A stretch of 64,000 nt of DNA from Haploplasma axanthum (GCF_900660745.1 NZ_LR215048.1:124001-188000); one strand, 5' to 3'. Numbered from the stretch's first letter, positions 42,403 through 51,394 are shown. The notes: generated by a model from the letters alone, not told the origin. Program-made: numbers and translations.

Positions 42403-43227
42403 TTATTTATTGTAATTAACTTTTATTAAATCTTTCTTTAATAATTCTTCTTTACTAATATATGGAACTGTATAATCAATATTTTGTTCTTCACCTTTTA
42501 CTCCCCCAACACTTTCCATATACATATCTATTAATTCTTTTAAGTAGTCTAATGTTCTACTTCCTACTACTTTAAATAATACTGGTGTATTCTCATGTAA
42601 TCTTTTTCCTCTTAAATCTTCTACTTCATATTTCGTATCTTTTAACATTTCATAGTCTAGATTTAAGTATGCATCTAAGATGTTCCCATGGATCCAAAAT
42701 TTAGCGATTGGTTTTCCTTGATACATAAATCTTTCATTTCTCCATGATTTTCTTACTGTTACACCTTCATAACTTAATAAATAGTTCTTTATTTCACTAA
42801 AGCGTTCTTGTGACTCTTTTGGTGCTTGATGCATTCTTGCTACAAATGAATAGTTATATCTTATATATAGTCCGTTATCAATAATTAGTTCTTCTTTTGG
42901 TTCTTCCTTAACTTCTTTAATTATTACTGGTTCTATTTCTTTTTTCTTTTCAATAACTATTGGTTGTTGAACAACTTCTTTTTCTATCTTCTTAGTAACA
43001 ATTGGTTGTTCTTCTGAGATTTTAATCTCTTCTTTCTTTTCAACTTTCACTTCTTTTTCTTTCTTCACTTCAATAAATAAATATACTAAGTATACTAATA
43101 ATATTAAAATTATTACTATTAATACTATTATAATTGCTTTTCCTAATCTTTCATTGATTGCAAAAAATAGGAATGGTAGTACTATCGAGTTTAATCTTTT
43201 TTTATTACTTTTTCTTTTTAATATCAT
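42403..43227 (-). CDS. Membrane-anchored protein with uncharacterised Firmicutes domain (intact paralog)
   Basis: A 274-residue protein. A short basic N-terminus and one or two hydrophobic helices (AIIIVLIVIILILLVYLVYLF) are followed by about 70 residues of Lys/Glu/Val-rich, probably extended linker. Residues about 140-270 form a compact domain (LYIRYNYSFVARMHQAPKES, RFSEIKNYLLSYEGV, RKSWRNERFMYQGKPIAKFW, LDAYLNLDYEMLKDTKYEVE, TPVLFKVVGSRTLDYLKELI). I recall this pattern from many uncharacterised clostridial proteins that carry it singly or in tandem; no function is known. TAGGAG precedes the ATG. Its promoter shares direct repeats with the frameshifted gene downstream, which suggests co-regulation. 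Confidence 0.75.
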   Translation of the reverse strand: MILKRKSNKKRLNSIVLPFLFFAINERLGKAIIIVLIVIILILLVYLVYLFIEVKKEKEVKVEKKEEIKISEEQPIVTKKIEKEVVQQPIVIEKKKEIEPVIIKEVKEEPKEELIIDNGLYIRYNYSFVARMHQAPKESQERFSEIKNYLLSYEGVTVRKSWRNERFMYQGKPIAKFWIHGNILDAYLNLDYEMLKDTKYEVEDLRGKRLHENTPVLFKVVGSRTLDYLKELIDMYMESVGGVKGEEQNIDYTVPYISKEELLKKDLIKVNYNK

Positions 43228-43280
43228 TATTATTTCTCCTACTATAGATTTAAATTATTGTTTTACTCATCTATAGTCAT

Positions 43281-43286
43281 ATTATA
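43281..43286 (-). promoter_or_regulatory. -10 box of the 42403-43227 gene
   Basis: TATAAT on the minus strand, with no recognisable -35 at 16-18 bases. The direct repeats at 43315-43341 lie 29 bases upstream, much as in the companion promoter. Confidence 0.5.
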
Positions 43287-43314
43287 GTATATTACTAACA
43301 ATTAATTATTTTGA

Positions 43315-43341
43315 TGTTCTAAACTACACTATAAATGTTCC
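43315..43341. promoter_or_regulatory. Direct repeats TGTTCy spaced 21 bp (second copy)
   Basis: Cores TGTTCT (43315-43320) and TGTTCC (43336-43341) are exactly 21 bp apart, and CAAAAGaCAAAAAAAG follows as in the first copy (there CTAAAAGcAAAAAAAG). Located upstream of the 42403-43227 gene. Confidence 0.55.
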
Positions 43342-43418
43342 AAAAGACAAAAAAAGAGATAATTATTCATGAATCCAATAATTCCCAAATCTTTTTTGGT
43401 ACAATTATTGAGGTTCAA
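43329..43418 (-). CDS. Possible small peptide gene (29 codons, TTG start)
   Basis: Eleven bases past the Pr6Pr stop, the minus strand carries GAAGGAGG, then eight bases, then TTG and 28 further sense codons to TAG. The peptide would start MNLNNCTKKDLGIIGF and end in a hydrophobic NYLFFCLLEHL. The ribosome site is one of the strongest in the window and the spacing is ideal, which is the whole case for it. GAGGTT of the ribosome site can pair with AACCTC just after the start codon, placing the TTG in a 9-base loop. It would be co-transcribed with the ABC and Pr6Pr genes. It could instead be only transcript structure. Confidence 0.35.
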   Translation of the reverse strand: MNLNNCTKKDLGIIGFMNNYLFFCLLEHL

Positions 43419-43441
43419 TATAATAACCTCCTTCTAATTTT

Positions 43442-44101
43442 TTAGTTTGATTTAGATCTTTTCTTATCATTCAAATAAAACAAATAACTTATTCCTAAGA
43501 AAATGATTACTAAACCTACAATGTATGCTAGTGACATCAATCCAACTCGATCATAATCCATGAAAAAATATGGATAATGAACTGGTACTTTATTACTATC
43601 ATAACCAAATATAAATCCACTCAATCCTATAATTGATGTATAAAATACATACGACAATGGAAAAATTAATACATAATAAATATCTTTTAAAACTAAATGA
43701 CCTCTATCGCTAAATACTAAATAATCAATCAAAAATAAGATTGGTGTAATTGCATGAACAGATAAATTACTATATGTCCATAATGGATAATTACTTTTAA
43801 TTGCTTCTGGAGCAAGTAACACCCAAAAAACAATAAAAGTTAAAAGGATATCTATCACAAAAATAAACTGAATTCTTGGCTTAAATGATGTCTCTTGCTC
43901 ATTGTTTTTTAAAGTGTTTACTGTTTTATAAATTAAATATCCAAAAAATACTAAAACTACTATATTACTTTGAACAGTATAGTAAAGTAATGTTCCAAAA
44001 CTAATACTACCTGAAAAAATTCCTAAATGAACTAATACTCCTGTAAGAGCAATTACAAATCCAATTACTCTATATGTTAGCGCAATCTTTACTTTATTCA
44101 T
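43442..44101 (-). CDS. Pr6Pr-like / FAR-17a-type membrane protein
   Basis: A 219-residue protein with about six membrane helices. Characteristic points: FGTLLYYTVQSNIVVLVFFG (the YFTxQSN motif), a Ser/His-rich helix SVHAITPILFLIDYLVF and the late GFIFGYDSNKVPVHYPYFFMD. These fit the Pr6Pr family (recognised from memory). It starts three bases after the stop of the MacB-like gene and shares its transcript. Function is not established. Confidence 0.75.
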   Translation of the reverse strand: MNKVKIALTYRVIGFVIALTGVLVHLGIFSGSISFGTLLYYTVQSNIVVLVFFGYLIYKTVNTLKNNEQETSFKPRIQFIFVIDILLTFIVFWVLLAPEAIKSNYPLWTYSNLSVHAITPILFLIDYLVFSDRGHLVLKDIYYVLIFPLSYVFYTSIIGLSGFIFGYDSNKVPVHYPYFFMDYDRVGLMSLAYIVGLVIIFLGISYLFYLNDKKRSKSN

Positions 44102-44103
44102 AA

Positions 44104-46260
44104 TTATTCCGTTCTAAGAGCAACAACAGGATCTTTATTAGCAGCAATTCTTGATGGAATTAATCCTGCAATTAATGTAAGTAAGACACTTATTAACACA
44201 AGTGCTGCACCATGTAATATATTTAATCTTGCGATTCCACTATATTCAACCATTGGTTCTAATATTTTACTAATGATCGGATTTAATCCTAATGTTAAAA
44301 TTATTCCTAAAACTCCTGATATAAACCCTAACATAATTCCCTCAGCATTGAAAACACGCGAAATATCTTTTTTTCTTGCTCCAATACTTCTTAATACTCC
44401 AATTTCTTTAGTTCTTTCTAAAACAGATGTATAAGTTATAATTCCAATCATAACCGATGATACGAACAATGAAATAGCTGAGAAAGCAATTAAAATAATT
44501 GAAACACTATTTGTAAGTGTGTTAATAAAGCTAACACTCAACTCAACTGTATCTAAATATGTAATAATATCTTTTTCAAGTCTTCCTTCTTTATCGTTAT
44601 ATTCATCAATTATAGCTTTTATTTCTTTCTTGTTATCTAAACCCTTTGGATAAATCATATAACTCATTAAAATATTTAAAGGATCATCTTGTCTTATAAA
44701 ACTTACTACTTCATCATTATAATAGATACCTGGAGTAACTTGAATAAATTGACTAAATGAAGAAAGAATTGAAGTAATCTCAATTTCGATTTGTTCATTA
44801 AACTTATTTTTAATATTTTCTTTATTATCCAACGTATAATCTGCTTGTTTATATACTCTGAATGTTTTTCCAAGAATCTCATTATATTCTAATTTTCGAT
44901 CAGTTGGTAATCCTAAAAAGTTTAAAACACTATTAGGTACTCTTCCGTCACTATTCAAGAATAAGTATGCTTGATATTTATTATTTGAGTCTTTTTGGGC
45001 ATGAACTTTCATTTTTTCAGCAATAAAACTATCTGTAATAAGTGTTTGATTAATGAAAATAGTATCACTATCAGGATCATTAACTCCTTGCCCTGTCAAT
45101 GGATTATTATATCTAGTGATTAGCTCTCCATTAACGATATTAGCAAATCTTGATCTATACCCATAAACTTTAATAACTGAATCAGCAACTTTAGTAATCT
45201 TATTATCAATTACTTCAACAAATTCAGGATTATCAAGATTATTTTCTCTTCGACTTGGAGTATAGTCATATCCTCCAACTCCACCATCTACTGGATTAGG
45301 TTTAAGAGTATTCATCATAGAGTTTATATCAATTCCTACACGTCCAATTTCTAATGGAACAACAGCAAAGTTATCACTTTCAAGTTTATCTAAATAGATA
45401 TCAAAACCATTTTTTAATGATAAAGATAGTGCAATACCAATAATACCTATACTCCCTGCAAAGGCTGTAAGAATAGTTCTTGCTTTTTTGGTAAGTAGAT
45501 TTTTAAAACTTAATGACATTGCTGTAAAAAAACTCATTGATGTTTTTTTAGTTTTTTCAAATATTACATTACTATCTTTTTTATTAAAAGGATTAGTATC
45601 ATCTGTTACACGTCCATCTAACAATGAAACAATTCTATTACTATACTCTTCTGCTAGATTCTTATTATGAGTTACCATAATAATTAATTTATTCTTAGAT
45701 ATTTCTTTTAATAATTCCATAATCTCAACACTAGTTTCACTATCAAGTGCTCCGGTTGGTTCATCTGCTAAAATAATGTTTGGTTCATTTATTAATGCTC
45801 TTGCTATTGCAACTCTTTGCATTTGACCACCGGATAATTGGTTTGGTTTCTTATTTAAGTGATCTGCTAAACCAACTTTTTCTAACATTTTAGTTGCTTT
45901 TTCTTTTCTTTCAGTCGGAGACACTCCAGACAATGTTAAAGCTAATTCAACATTTGATAATACTGTTAAGTGCGAAATTAAATTATAACTTTGGAAGACA
46001 AATCCAATTCGATGATTTCTGTATGAATCCCAATCTGCATCAACATAGTTTTTTGTTGAAACATTATCAACAAGTAAATCTCCTTCACTGTATCGATCTA
46101 ATCCCCCAATAATATTTAACAATGTTGTTTTACCACAACCTGAAGGTCCTAAAATAGAAACAAATTCTTTTTCTCGAAATTCTAAATTAATTTTCTTTAA
46201 AACTCTTATAGGCTTTTTATCAACGTAATAATCTTTGGACAAATTCGTTAACTTTAACAT
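44104..46260 (-). CDS. MacB-like ABC transporter, fused ATPase-permease
   Basis: A 718-residue protein. ATPase residues about 1-220: Walker A SILGPSGCGKTTLLNIIGG, signature QLSGGQMQRVAIARAL, Walker B IILADEPTGALD, switch His in MVTHNKNLAEE. The permease part has helix LTAFAGSIGIIGIALSLSL, an outside domain of about 280 residues, and three final helices around YTSVLERTKEIGVLRSIGAR, the FtsX/MacB signature. It is more like the gene at 53660 than the repeat family at 30.5-40.4 kb. AGAGGGG precedes the ATG. Substrate unknown; lipoprotein, peptide or drug export are the usual roles. Confidence 0.9.
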   Translation of the reverse strand: MLKLTNLSKDYYVDKKPIRVLKKINLEFREKEFVSILGPSGCGKTTLLNIIGGLDRYSEGDLLVDNVSTKNYVDADWDSYRNHRIGFVFQSYNLISHLTVLSNVELALTLSGVSPTERKEKATKMLEKVGLADHLNKKPNQLSGGQMQRVAIARALINEPNIILADEPTGALDSETSVEIMELLKEISKNKLIIMVTHNKNLAEEYSNRIVSLLDGRVTDDTNPFNKKDSNVIFEKTKKTSMSFFTAMSLSFKNLLTKKARTILTAFAGSIGIIGIALSLSLKNGFDIYLDKLESDNFAVVPLEIGRVGIDINSMMNTLKPNPVDGGVGGYDYTPSRRENNLDNPEFVEVIDNKITKVADSVIKVYGYRSRFANIVNGELITRYNNPLTGQGVNDPDSDTIFINQTLITDSFIAEKMKVHAQKDSNNKYQAYLFLNSDGRVPNSVLNFLGLPTDRKLEYNEILGKTFRVYKQADYTLDNKENIKNKFNEQIEIEITSILSSFSQFIQVTPGIYYNDEVVSFIRQDDPLNILMSYMIYPKGLDNKKEIKAIIDEYNDKEGRLEKDIITYLDTVELSVSFINTLTNSVSIILIAFSAISLFVSSVMIGIITYTSVLERTKEIGVLRSIGARKKDISRVFNAEGIMLGFISGVLGIILTLGLNPIISKILEPMVEYSGIARLNILHGAALVLISVLLTLIAGLIPSRIAANKDPVVALRTE

Positions 46261-46288
46261 CTCATCGCCCCTCTCTAAATTTGTTTAT

Positions 46289-46294
46289 ATTATA
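46289..46294 (-). promoter_or_regulatory. Extended -10 promoter of the 46260-43442 unit
   Basis: TGGTATAAT on the minus strand, about 29 bases before the ATG; -35 not clear. Confidence 0.6.
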
Positions 46295-46321
46295 CCATTT
46301 TTATATATTTAGAAAAAGAAA

Positions 46322-46340
46322 AAAACGCATAAAGCGTTTT
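46322..46340 (-). terminator. Terminator of the GH3-AraC sugar operon
   Basis: A 7-bp stem AAAACGC/GCGTTTT is followed by a T-run on the minus strand. It lies 113 bases after the stop of the GH3-AraC gene; that gap holds only one weak hairpin (AGACA...TGTCT). Confidence 0.8.
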
Positions 46341-46452
46341 ATTATTTATATTTATAAGACACTCTTATAACTGTCTCTTGTTATATTGATTAATTTCTAG
46401 TTTATTTTTCCTTCATTAGATGCTTAATTTATTTTATAAAAATAGAAAGTAA

Positions 46453-48327
46453 CTACTTAAAGTTGTTTCTATATTCATATGGAGTTAATCCAACGACTTT
46501 TTTAAATTTTTTCGAGAAATAATTTGCATCAGTAAATCCACATAAATGTCCTATTTCATATACTCTTAATGATGTTGAACCTAAAAAATGTTTTGCATGT
46601 CTAATTCTAGTATTCACTAAATAGTCATTAAAATTAGTTCCTGTCTCACTTTTTATTATTCTTGACAAATGTTCTCTTGAAACCTTTAATTCATCAGCTA
46701 CTTCTCCCAAGCTTATTTGTTTTGCATAGTTTTCTTCAATGTAATAAATAGCTTTTCTAACCAATTGATTAGATATTTCAATAGACTCATCATCAATACT
46801 TCTGTTTTCTAGAATTACTGGGCTCCTACCTAACGCCTTAGCACCTTTCAAAACTTTTATCAATGAACTAATTGATTGTTTGGTATATTCATATATTGCT
46901 AAATGACAATCAGGAAGATCTTGTCCTAAAACATCATATGGTGTTCTTAAGGATATTAACATTAGCTTTTCTTGTTTGTGGATTAATTGTGAATAAAGAA
47001 CTTTTTGAACAAGTGTTAAATGTGAATCTGATAATGCTAATATTACCTTTTTATTTTTAACAATACTTCCTATCTCATTAACATTGAAATTTTTATTATC
47101 AATACTATGATATGGTATACCAAATTCTTCACCAATTATTTTGGCAATATCCATATTTTCAACATTCTTATCCTCGGCAATTGAATTTAAATAGTTTGTT
47201 ACACCAACAATAATTGTTTCACTATCAATCTCAAAAGGTTTACCACTAACTAATGTTACACTAGATAGGCTTATTGCATTAGCAACTTCTTTATTTTTAT
47301 TGAAATCAACATTTTGAACTTGGTCTTTAATATATTTCTCTTTTGTTCTTAAAACACTATTGACTCTTAAATCTAATTCTTCTTCACTAATTACTCCATC
47401 GTTTAAAGCTTTTATTATGCCATTTCTTACACTTAATTGTCTTCCGAATCTATGACTTACCATAATCATATCAACACCTGCTTTAACAGCGAAAACACCT
47501 GCTTCTTGAAGAGAAAATGCTCTTGATATTGCATCCATTTCAAAACAATCACTAACAACCATACCTTGATATCCGATATCTTTTCTTAATAATCCTTCAA
47601 TTATCTTTTTTGATAGTGTTGCTGGAAATCGATCATCAATCTTAGTGTATAAAATATGCGCTGTCATGATTGCTCCTGGATGATATTTTTGATTTAAATA
47701 AGGAATAAGTTCATTCTTCTTTAATTCTTCAATTGAAGTATCTAAATGTGGTAAATCTAAATGTGAATCAACACTTACATTACCATGACCAATAAAATGC
47801 TTATATGATGATAAAACCCCTTTTGACTCCAATCCTTTTGCATAATCACTTGCTAGCTTACTTACTAAATATGGATCATCTGAAAATGCTCTAATTCCAA
47901 TTACCGGATTATATGGATTACTGTTAATATCAGCAATTGGTGCTAAGTTAAAATTAACACCTAAATAATTCAATTCTTCTCCTAATATTTGACCAATTTG
48001 AAGGGCAGCATCAGGTTTATTATAACTTGCAGCACCAATAGACATATGACCAGGAACGTTAGTAACACCATCATAAATTCTTCTGACATTTCCGCCTTCT
48101 TGATCAATTGCAATAAATGCTTTGACACCATTATATTTTAGTGCTGCTTCTTGAATTCTTTCAGTCATTATTTTTAGATCATTTGCTGATTTTATATTTC
48201 TAGTAAATAAAATAATATTCCCAAAATGATATGTTTTAATAAGTTCAATAATATCTTCAACATTATCACTTAACCAACCTATTATCATTATTTGTCCGAC
48301 TTTTTGTTCTATTGTTAAGTTCATCAT
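46453..48327 (-). CDS. GH3 beta-N-acetylhexosaminidase (NagZ-like) fused to an AraC DNA-binding domain
   Basis: A 624-residue protein. Residues about 1-320 form a GH3 barrel: FIAIDQEGGNVRR (71-83), NFNLAPIADINSNP, KHFIGHG (176-182), the NagZ loop NVSVDSH with the catalytic His189, and nucleophile Asp260 in GMVVSDCFEMDAI. All catalytic residues are present. Residues about 360-510 resemble the GH3 second domain. Residues about 525-624 are a complete AraC double helix-turn-helix (ISLGEVADELKVSREHLSRI; YEIGHLCGFTDANYFSKKFK). No signal peptide. It is the last gene of the transporter operon, three bases after the permease stop. It may both cleave an imported GlcNAc glycoside and regulate the operon in response (inference). 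Confidence 0.92.
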   Translation of the reverse strand: MMNLTIEQKVGQIMIIGWLSDNVEDIIELIKTYHFGNIILFTRNIKSANDLKIMTERIQEAALKYNGVKAFIAIDQEGGNVRRIYDGVTNVPGHMSIGAASYNKPDAALQIGQILGEELNYLGVNFNLAPIADINSNPYNPVIGIRAFSDDPYLVSKLASDYAKGLESKGVLSSYKHFIGHGNVSVDSHLDLPHLDTSIEELKKNELIPYLNQKYHPGAIMTAHILYTKIDDRFPATLSKKIIEGLLRKDIGYQGMVVSDCFEMDAISRAFSLQEAGVFAVKAGVDMIMVSHRFGRQLSVRNGIIKALNDGVISEEELDLRVNSVLRTKEKYIKDQVQNVDFNKNKEVANAISLSSVTLVSGKPFEIDSETIIVGVTNYLNSIAEDKNVENMDIAKIIGEEFGIPYHSIDNKNFNVNEIGSIVKNKKVILALSDSHLTLVQKVLYSQLIHKQEKLMLISLRTPYDVLGQDLPDCHLAIYEYTKQSISSLIKVLKGAKALGRSPVILENRSIDDESIEISNQLVRKAIYYIEENYAKQISLGEVADELKVSREHLSRIIKSETGTNFNDYLVNTRIRHAKHFLGSTSLRVYEIGHLCGFTDANYFSKKFKKVVGLTPYEYRNNFK

Positions 48328-48330
48328 AAT

Positions 48331-49161
48331 CTACCCCTTTATTGCTCCTGCTGTTAAGCCTTTTATAATATGTTTTTGTAATAATATATATACTAATAAT
48401 ACCGGGATTATAACTAATGTTACTGATGCGGCCATCAAACCAAAATCTGTCCCGTATTTAGAACTGATTTCTTTTAATATCGCACTGATTGGCATTTTAT
48501 CTTTATCAGATATTACGACCATTTGTAAAAACAAATCATTATAACTCCATAAAAATACAAATATTGAAGTGGTTGCAAATGCCGGTTTAGCCATTGGAAA
48601 AACTAAATGATATAATACTTGAAAAACATTTGCCCCATCAATATATGCAGACTCTTCTACTTCGATTGGAAGTTGTTGCATAAATCCTGTTAAAATTACA
48701 ACTGCAAAACCAACATTACCCGCAACTTGCGGCAATACAACTCCAAATCTAGTTCCATTAATACCTAACTTAATTAATATTTCATGTAAAGGATAAATAA
48801 TTGAAAATATTGGAAACATCATACATGCTATTATAAATCCATAAACAATCTTTTTACCTTTAAAATTATATCTAGCAAGCGCGAATGATGCAAGCCCTGC
48901 AATTAATAAAACCAAGATAACTACTATAATTGATATGAATAAACTATTACCATATGCTCTTATAATATTATATTCTCCTGTTGCTGCAGTAATATAGTTA
49001 CTAAAAGTAAAATTTTTAAATGGTAAATTAAATGAGTTTCTAAGGATATCTGCAGATGGTTTAAATGAATTTATAACAATCCAAATAAATGGATAAATTG
49101 TTATAAGTGCCCAAATAGATAACACTATATAGGTAATAATATTTATATACTTTTTTTTCAT
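48331..49161 (-). CDS. Carbohydrate ABC transporter permease (MalG-like)
   Basis: A 276-residue CUT1 permease with six membrane helices. ITIYPFIWIVINSFKPSADI is the typical opening, and the EAA loop is EVEESAYIDGANVFQVLYHL. GGAGGTATTT precedes the ATG. It pairs with 49171-50052 and the binding protein at 50113-51330. Confidence 0.94.
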   Translation of the reverse strand: MKKKYINIITYIVLSIWALITIYPFIWIVINSFKPSADILRNSFNLPFKNFTFSNYITAATGEYNIIRAYGNSLFISIIVVILVLLIAGLASFALARYNFKGKKIVYGFIIACMMFPIFSIIYPLHEILIKLGINGTRFGVVLPQVAGNVGFAVVILTGFMQQLPIEVEESAYIDGANVFQVLYHLVFPMAKPAFATTSIFVFLWSYNDLFLQMVVISDKDKMPISAILKEISSKYGTDFGLMAASVTLVIIPVLLVYILLQKHIIKGLTAGAIKG

Positions 49162-49170
49162 AAATACCTC

Positions 49171-50052
49171 CTATATATCCTTATTCTGTTTAAATATCTT
49201 ATTAACTACACCACTTAATCCGACACCTAAAACAGCCATTATAACTGCAAATGATGCAGCAAGTCCTAAATTCTTATTTCTAAAAAAAGCTATATTATAC
49301 ATATATGTTCCAAGTAAATATGTTTCTCCATTAGGATTAGCAATTGGATTTAGAATATATGGTAGATCAAACACTTTTAAAGTTCCAGTGATTGCTAAGA
49401 CAATTACAACTCTAGTAACATTTTGAATTAATGGGATCTTAATCTTAAATGTTGTTTGTAATTCACTAGCTCCATCAATTTTTGAAGCTTCAATCATTTC
49501 ATTTGATATTGTTGTTAATCCTGTTAAAAAGATAACAAAATAAAAACCAATATATTGCCAAATAACTGGCATCATCATTACATATAAAAACTTTTTACCA
49601 TTATTTAAATCAAACCAAGTTACCGGCTTTATCTTAAAAATACTTAGAATCTGATTAAACAATCCTCCATCTGTTTTATAAAACATTTGGAACATTAAAC
49701 CAAGTGCTGTTGCTGATATAATAATTGGAATAAAAAATGATATTTTATAAAATGAACTAAATTTAGTTATTTGATTAACAAGTAAAGCTAAAACTAACGC
49801 TATACCTACTTGAAAAATAATTACAAGCACCATAAGTAAAAATGTATTTCCAATAGCAATCCCAAATTGTCTACTTGTTATTAACTCTTTATAGTTATTA
49901 AATCCTGTAAAAACAGGATTTCTATCTAAGATACTAGTATATCTAAAAAAACTATTATAGATGTTAATAGCAAACGGATATATCAAGAATATTACTAAAA
50001 ATATCAACATTGGAATAATAAATAGATATGCTATACCATTTTTTTTATACAT
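49171..50052 (-). CDS. Sugar ABC transporter permease (MalF-like)
   Basis: A 293-residue CUT1 permease. Opening helix IAYLFIIPMLIFLVIFLIYP, EAA loop EMIEASKIDGASELQTTFKI, six membrane helices. AAAGGATGATGG precedes the ATG. A hairpin lies between it and the binding-protein gene upstream. Confidence 0.94.
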   Translation of the reverse strand: MYKKNGIAYLFIIPMLIFLVIFLIYPFAINIYNSFFRYTSILDRNPVFTGFNNYKELITSRQFGIAIGNTFLLMVLVIIFQVGIALVLALLVNQITKFSSFYKISFFIPIIISATALGLMFQMFYKTDGGLFNQILSIFKIKPVTWFDLNNGKKFLYVMMMPVIWQYIGFYFVIFLTGLTTISNEMIEASKIDGASELQTTFKIKIPLIQNVTRVVIVLAITGTLKVFDLPYILNPIANPNGETYLLGTYMYNIAFFRNKNLGLAASFAVIMAVLGVGLSGVVNKIFKQNKDI

Positions 50053-50073
50053 AAAACCATCATCCTTTAATTT

Positions 50074-50099
50074 AGGGTGCTACAAAAATGTAACACCCT
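50074..50099 (-). other. Intergenic RNA hairpin between binding protein and permease genes
   Basis: AGGGTG-c-TACA-aaaa-TGTA-a-CACCCT forms a stable stem just after the binding-protein stop. No T-run follows on the minus strand. Such hairpins protect the binding-protein message and give it a higher level than the permeases (known for malE-type operons). Confidence 0.7.
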
Positions 50100-50112
50100 T
50101 ATTTATTAATTC

Positions 50113-51330
50113 TTACTTTTGATCATTTGAATAAGTAGTTGCAGCTGTTTTTGCAAGTTCAATATTATTATTAATAAATGCTGCTTGAGCTTCAACTAAT
50201 GTTGCATATGTTCCTGTTTTAGATGCATCACCTAATGGTAATACTGTAAAGTTAACTCTACCTATTAACCCTCTTAATTCTTTACTTAAATTTGTTTCAT
50301 TTGTTGCTGCTGCTTTATCATCAGCTGCAAACCCACCCGCTTTAGTAACAAATTTTGATAATGCTTCAGTCGAAGTCATATTTTCAATGAATTTAACTGC
50401 TGCTTCTCTTTTGTACTTATTATCCCAAGCTTTTTTAGTTATATAGAATCCTGATGTAAATCCACTTAATAACGTTGTTTTATGTGTTGAATTTAATTCT
50501 GGGAATGGATATACACTGACATTTGGTAACTCAATTCTTCCACCAAACCAAGATCCATCTAATTGAAATGTATATTTACCATCCAAAAACGCTTGACTTG
50601 AAAATGCTTCTTGATTATCTTTACTTAAATATTGTTCAATCTCACTTAATTTTAATAATGCTCCTGATAATTTATCAGCACCACCTGTTTTAACTATTTC
50701 TTGATAATAGTCTGGTCCTAATTCAGCAGCAACTAAATGATCAATCCAATAGTGTGGAATATCAATTCCATAAGCAATTGGTTTATATCCTTCAACATCT
50801 TTATTATCTTCAACAAGAATAGCTAATAATGATTTAAATTCCGTCCATGTCCAACTAGTTTTTTCTAAATATGCTTTTGCTTCAGCAGATTTAAAATGAT
50901 CTTTATTAGTAAATATCCCTTCAACAAATCCAGTTGTTGGTACTGAATGTGTTCCTAAAACTGATGCATTAATATTTTTAGCATAATCTGGATATTCTTT
51001 TCTTATATCCTCAATCGACATTACTAATCCTTCATCTACAAATGCTTTTGCTGTTTCACCAGTAAAAAATTGTAGAACATCTGGTTCATTACCATTTTTA
51101 AAATCTGCAATTACTCTTGATTTCCATTCTTCATCTGAAGTACTAGAATTATCTTTAACTTTAAATCCAGTTTCTTCTTCAAATTTCCCAATTCTCTCCT
51201 GATACACTTCAACATTTGCATCAGTCCCACCAAACATACTGACAGTTTTTAATTCTTTTTTACTATCGTCACAACCCACTAAAACTAATCCACCAAATAA
51301 AACAAATAATATAACTAAGAACCGCTTCAT
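50113..51330 (-). CDS. Extracellular solute-binding lipoprotein (family 1)
   Basis: A 405-residue protein with a lipobox LVGCDD (Cys about 20) and a family 1 binding-protein fold: VSMFGGTDANVEVYQERIGK, NGNEPDVLQFFTGETAKAFV, TSWTWTEFKSLLAIL, KYTFQLDGSWFGGRIE, YITKKAWDNKYKREAAVKFI. AAGGAGG precedes the ATG. First gene of the operon that ends with the GH3-AraC protein, so a GlcNAc-containing oligosaccharide is a sensible ligand guess. A cre-like site lies just upstream. Confidence 0.93.
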   Translation of the reverse strand: MKRFLVILFVLFGGLVLVGCDDSKKELKTVSMFGGTDANVEVYQERIGKFEEETGFKVKDNSSTSDEEWKSRVIADFKNGNEPDVLQFFTGETAKAFVDEGLVMSIEDIRKEYPDYAKNINASVLGTHSVPTTGFVEGIFTNKDHFKSAEAKAYLEKTSWTWTEFKSLLAILVEDNKDVEGYKPIAYGIDIPHYWIDHLVAAELGPDYYQEIVKTGGADKLSGALLKLSEIEQYLSKDNQEAFSSQAFLDGKYTFQLDGSWFGGRIELPNVSVYPFPELNSTHKTTLLSGFTSGFYITKKAWDNKYKREAAVKFIENMTSTEALSKFVTKAGGFAADDKAAATNETNLSKELRGLIGRVNFTVLPLGDASKTGTYATLVEAQAAFINNNIELAKTAATTYSNDQK

Positions 51331-51343
51331 GAAAAATCCTCCT

Positions 51344-51359
51344 TTGTAAGCGTTTTTAT
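51344..51359. promoter_or_regulatory. cre-like site (CcpA catabolite repression)
   Basis: TTGTAAGCGTTTTTAT matches about 15 of 16 positions of WTGNNARCGNWWWCAW. It sits between the promoter and the ribosome site, a road-block position, so glucose-type repression of this sugar operon is expected. A local LacI-type repressor could use the same site. Confidence 0.65.
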
Positions 51360-51365
51360 ATTATT

Positions 51366-51394
51366 AGTATATCAACGAATCAGTATTCATACAA
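51366..51394 (-). promoter_or_regulatory. Promoter of the GH3-AraC sugar operon
   Basis: On the minus strand, TTGTAT (51389-51394) and TATACT (51366-51371) are 17 bases apart. Confidence 0.6.

Noticed and set aside
43351-43418. Terminator for the Pr6Pr unit in the CAATAATT...AATTATTG hairpin
   Set aside because: The stem has an internal loop and the T-run comes some 15 bases later; I kept the small-peptide reading as an alternative, with low confidence.
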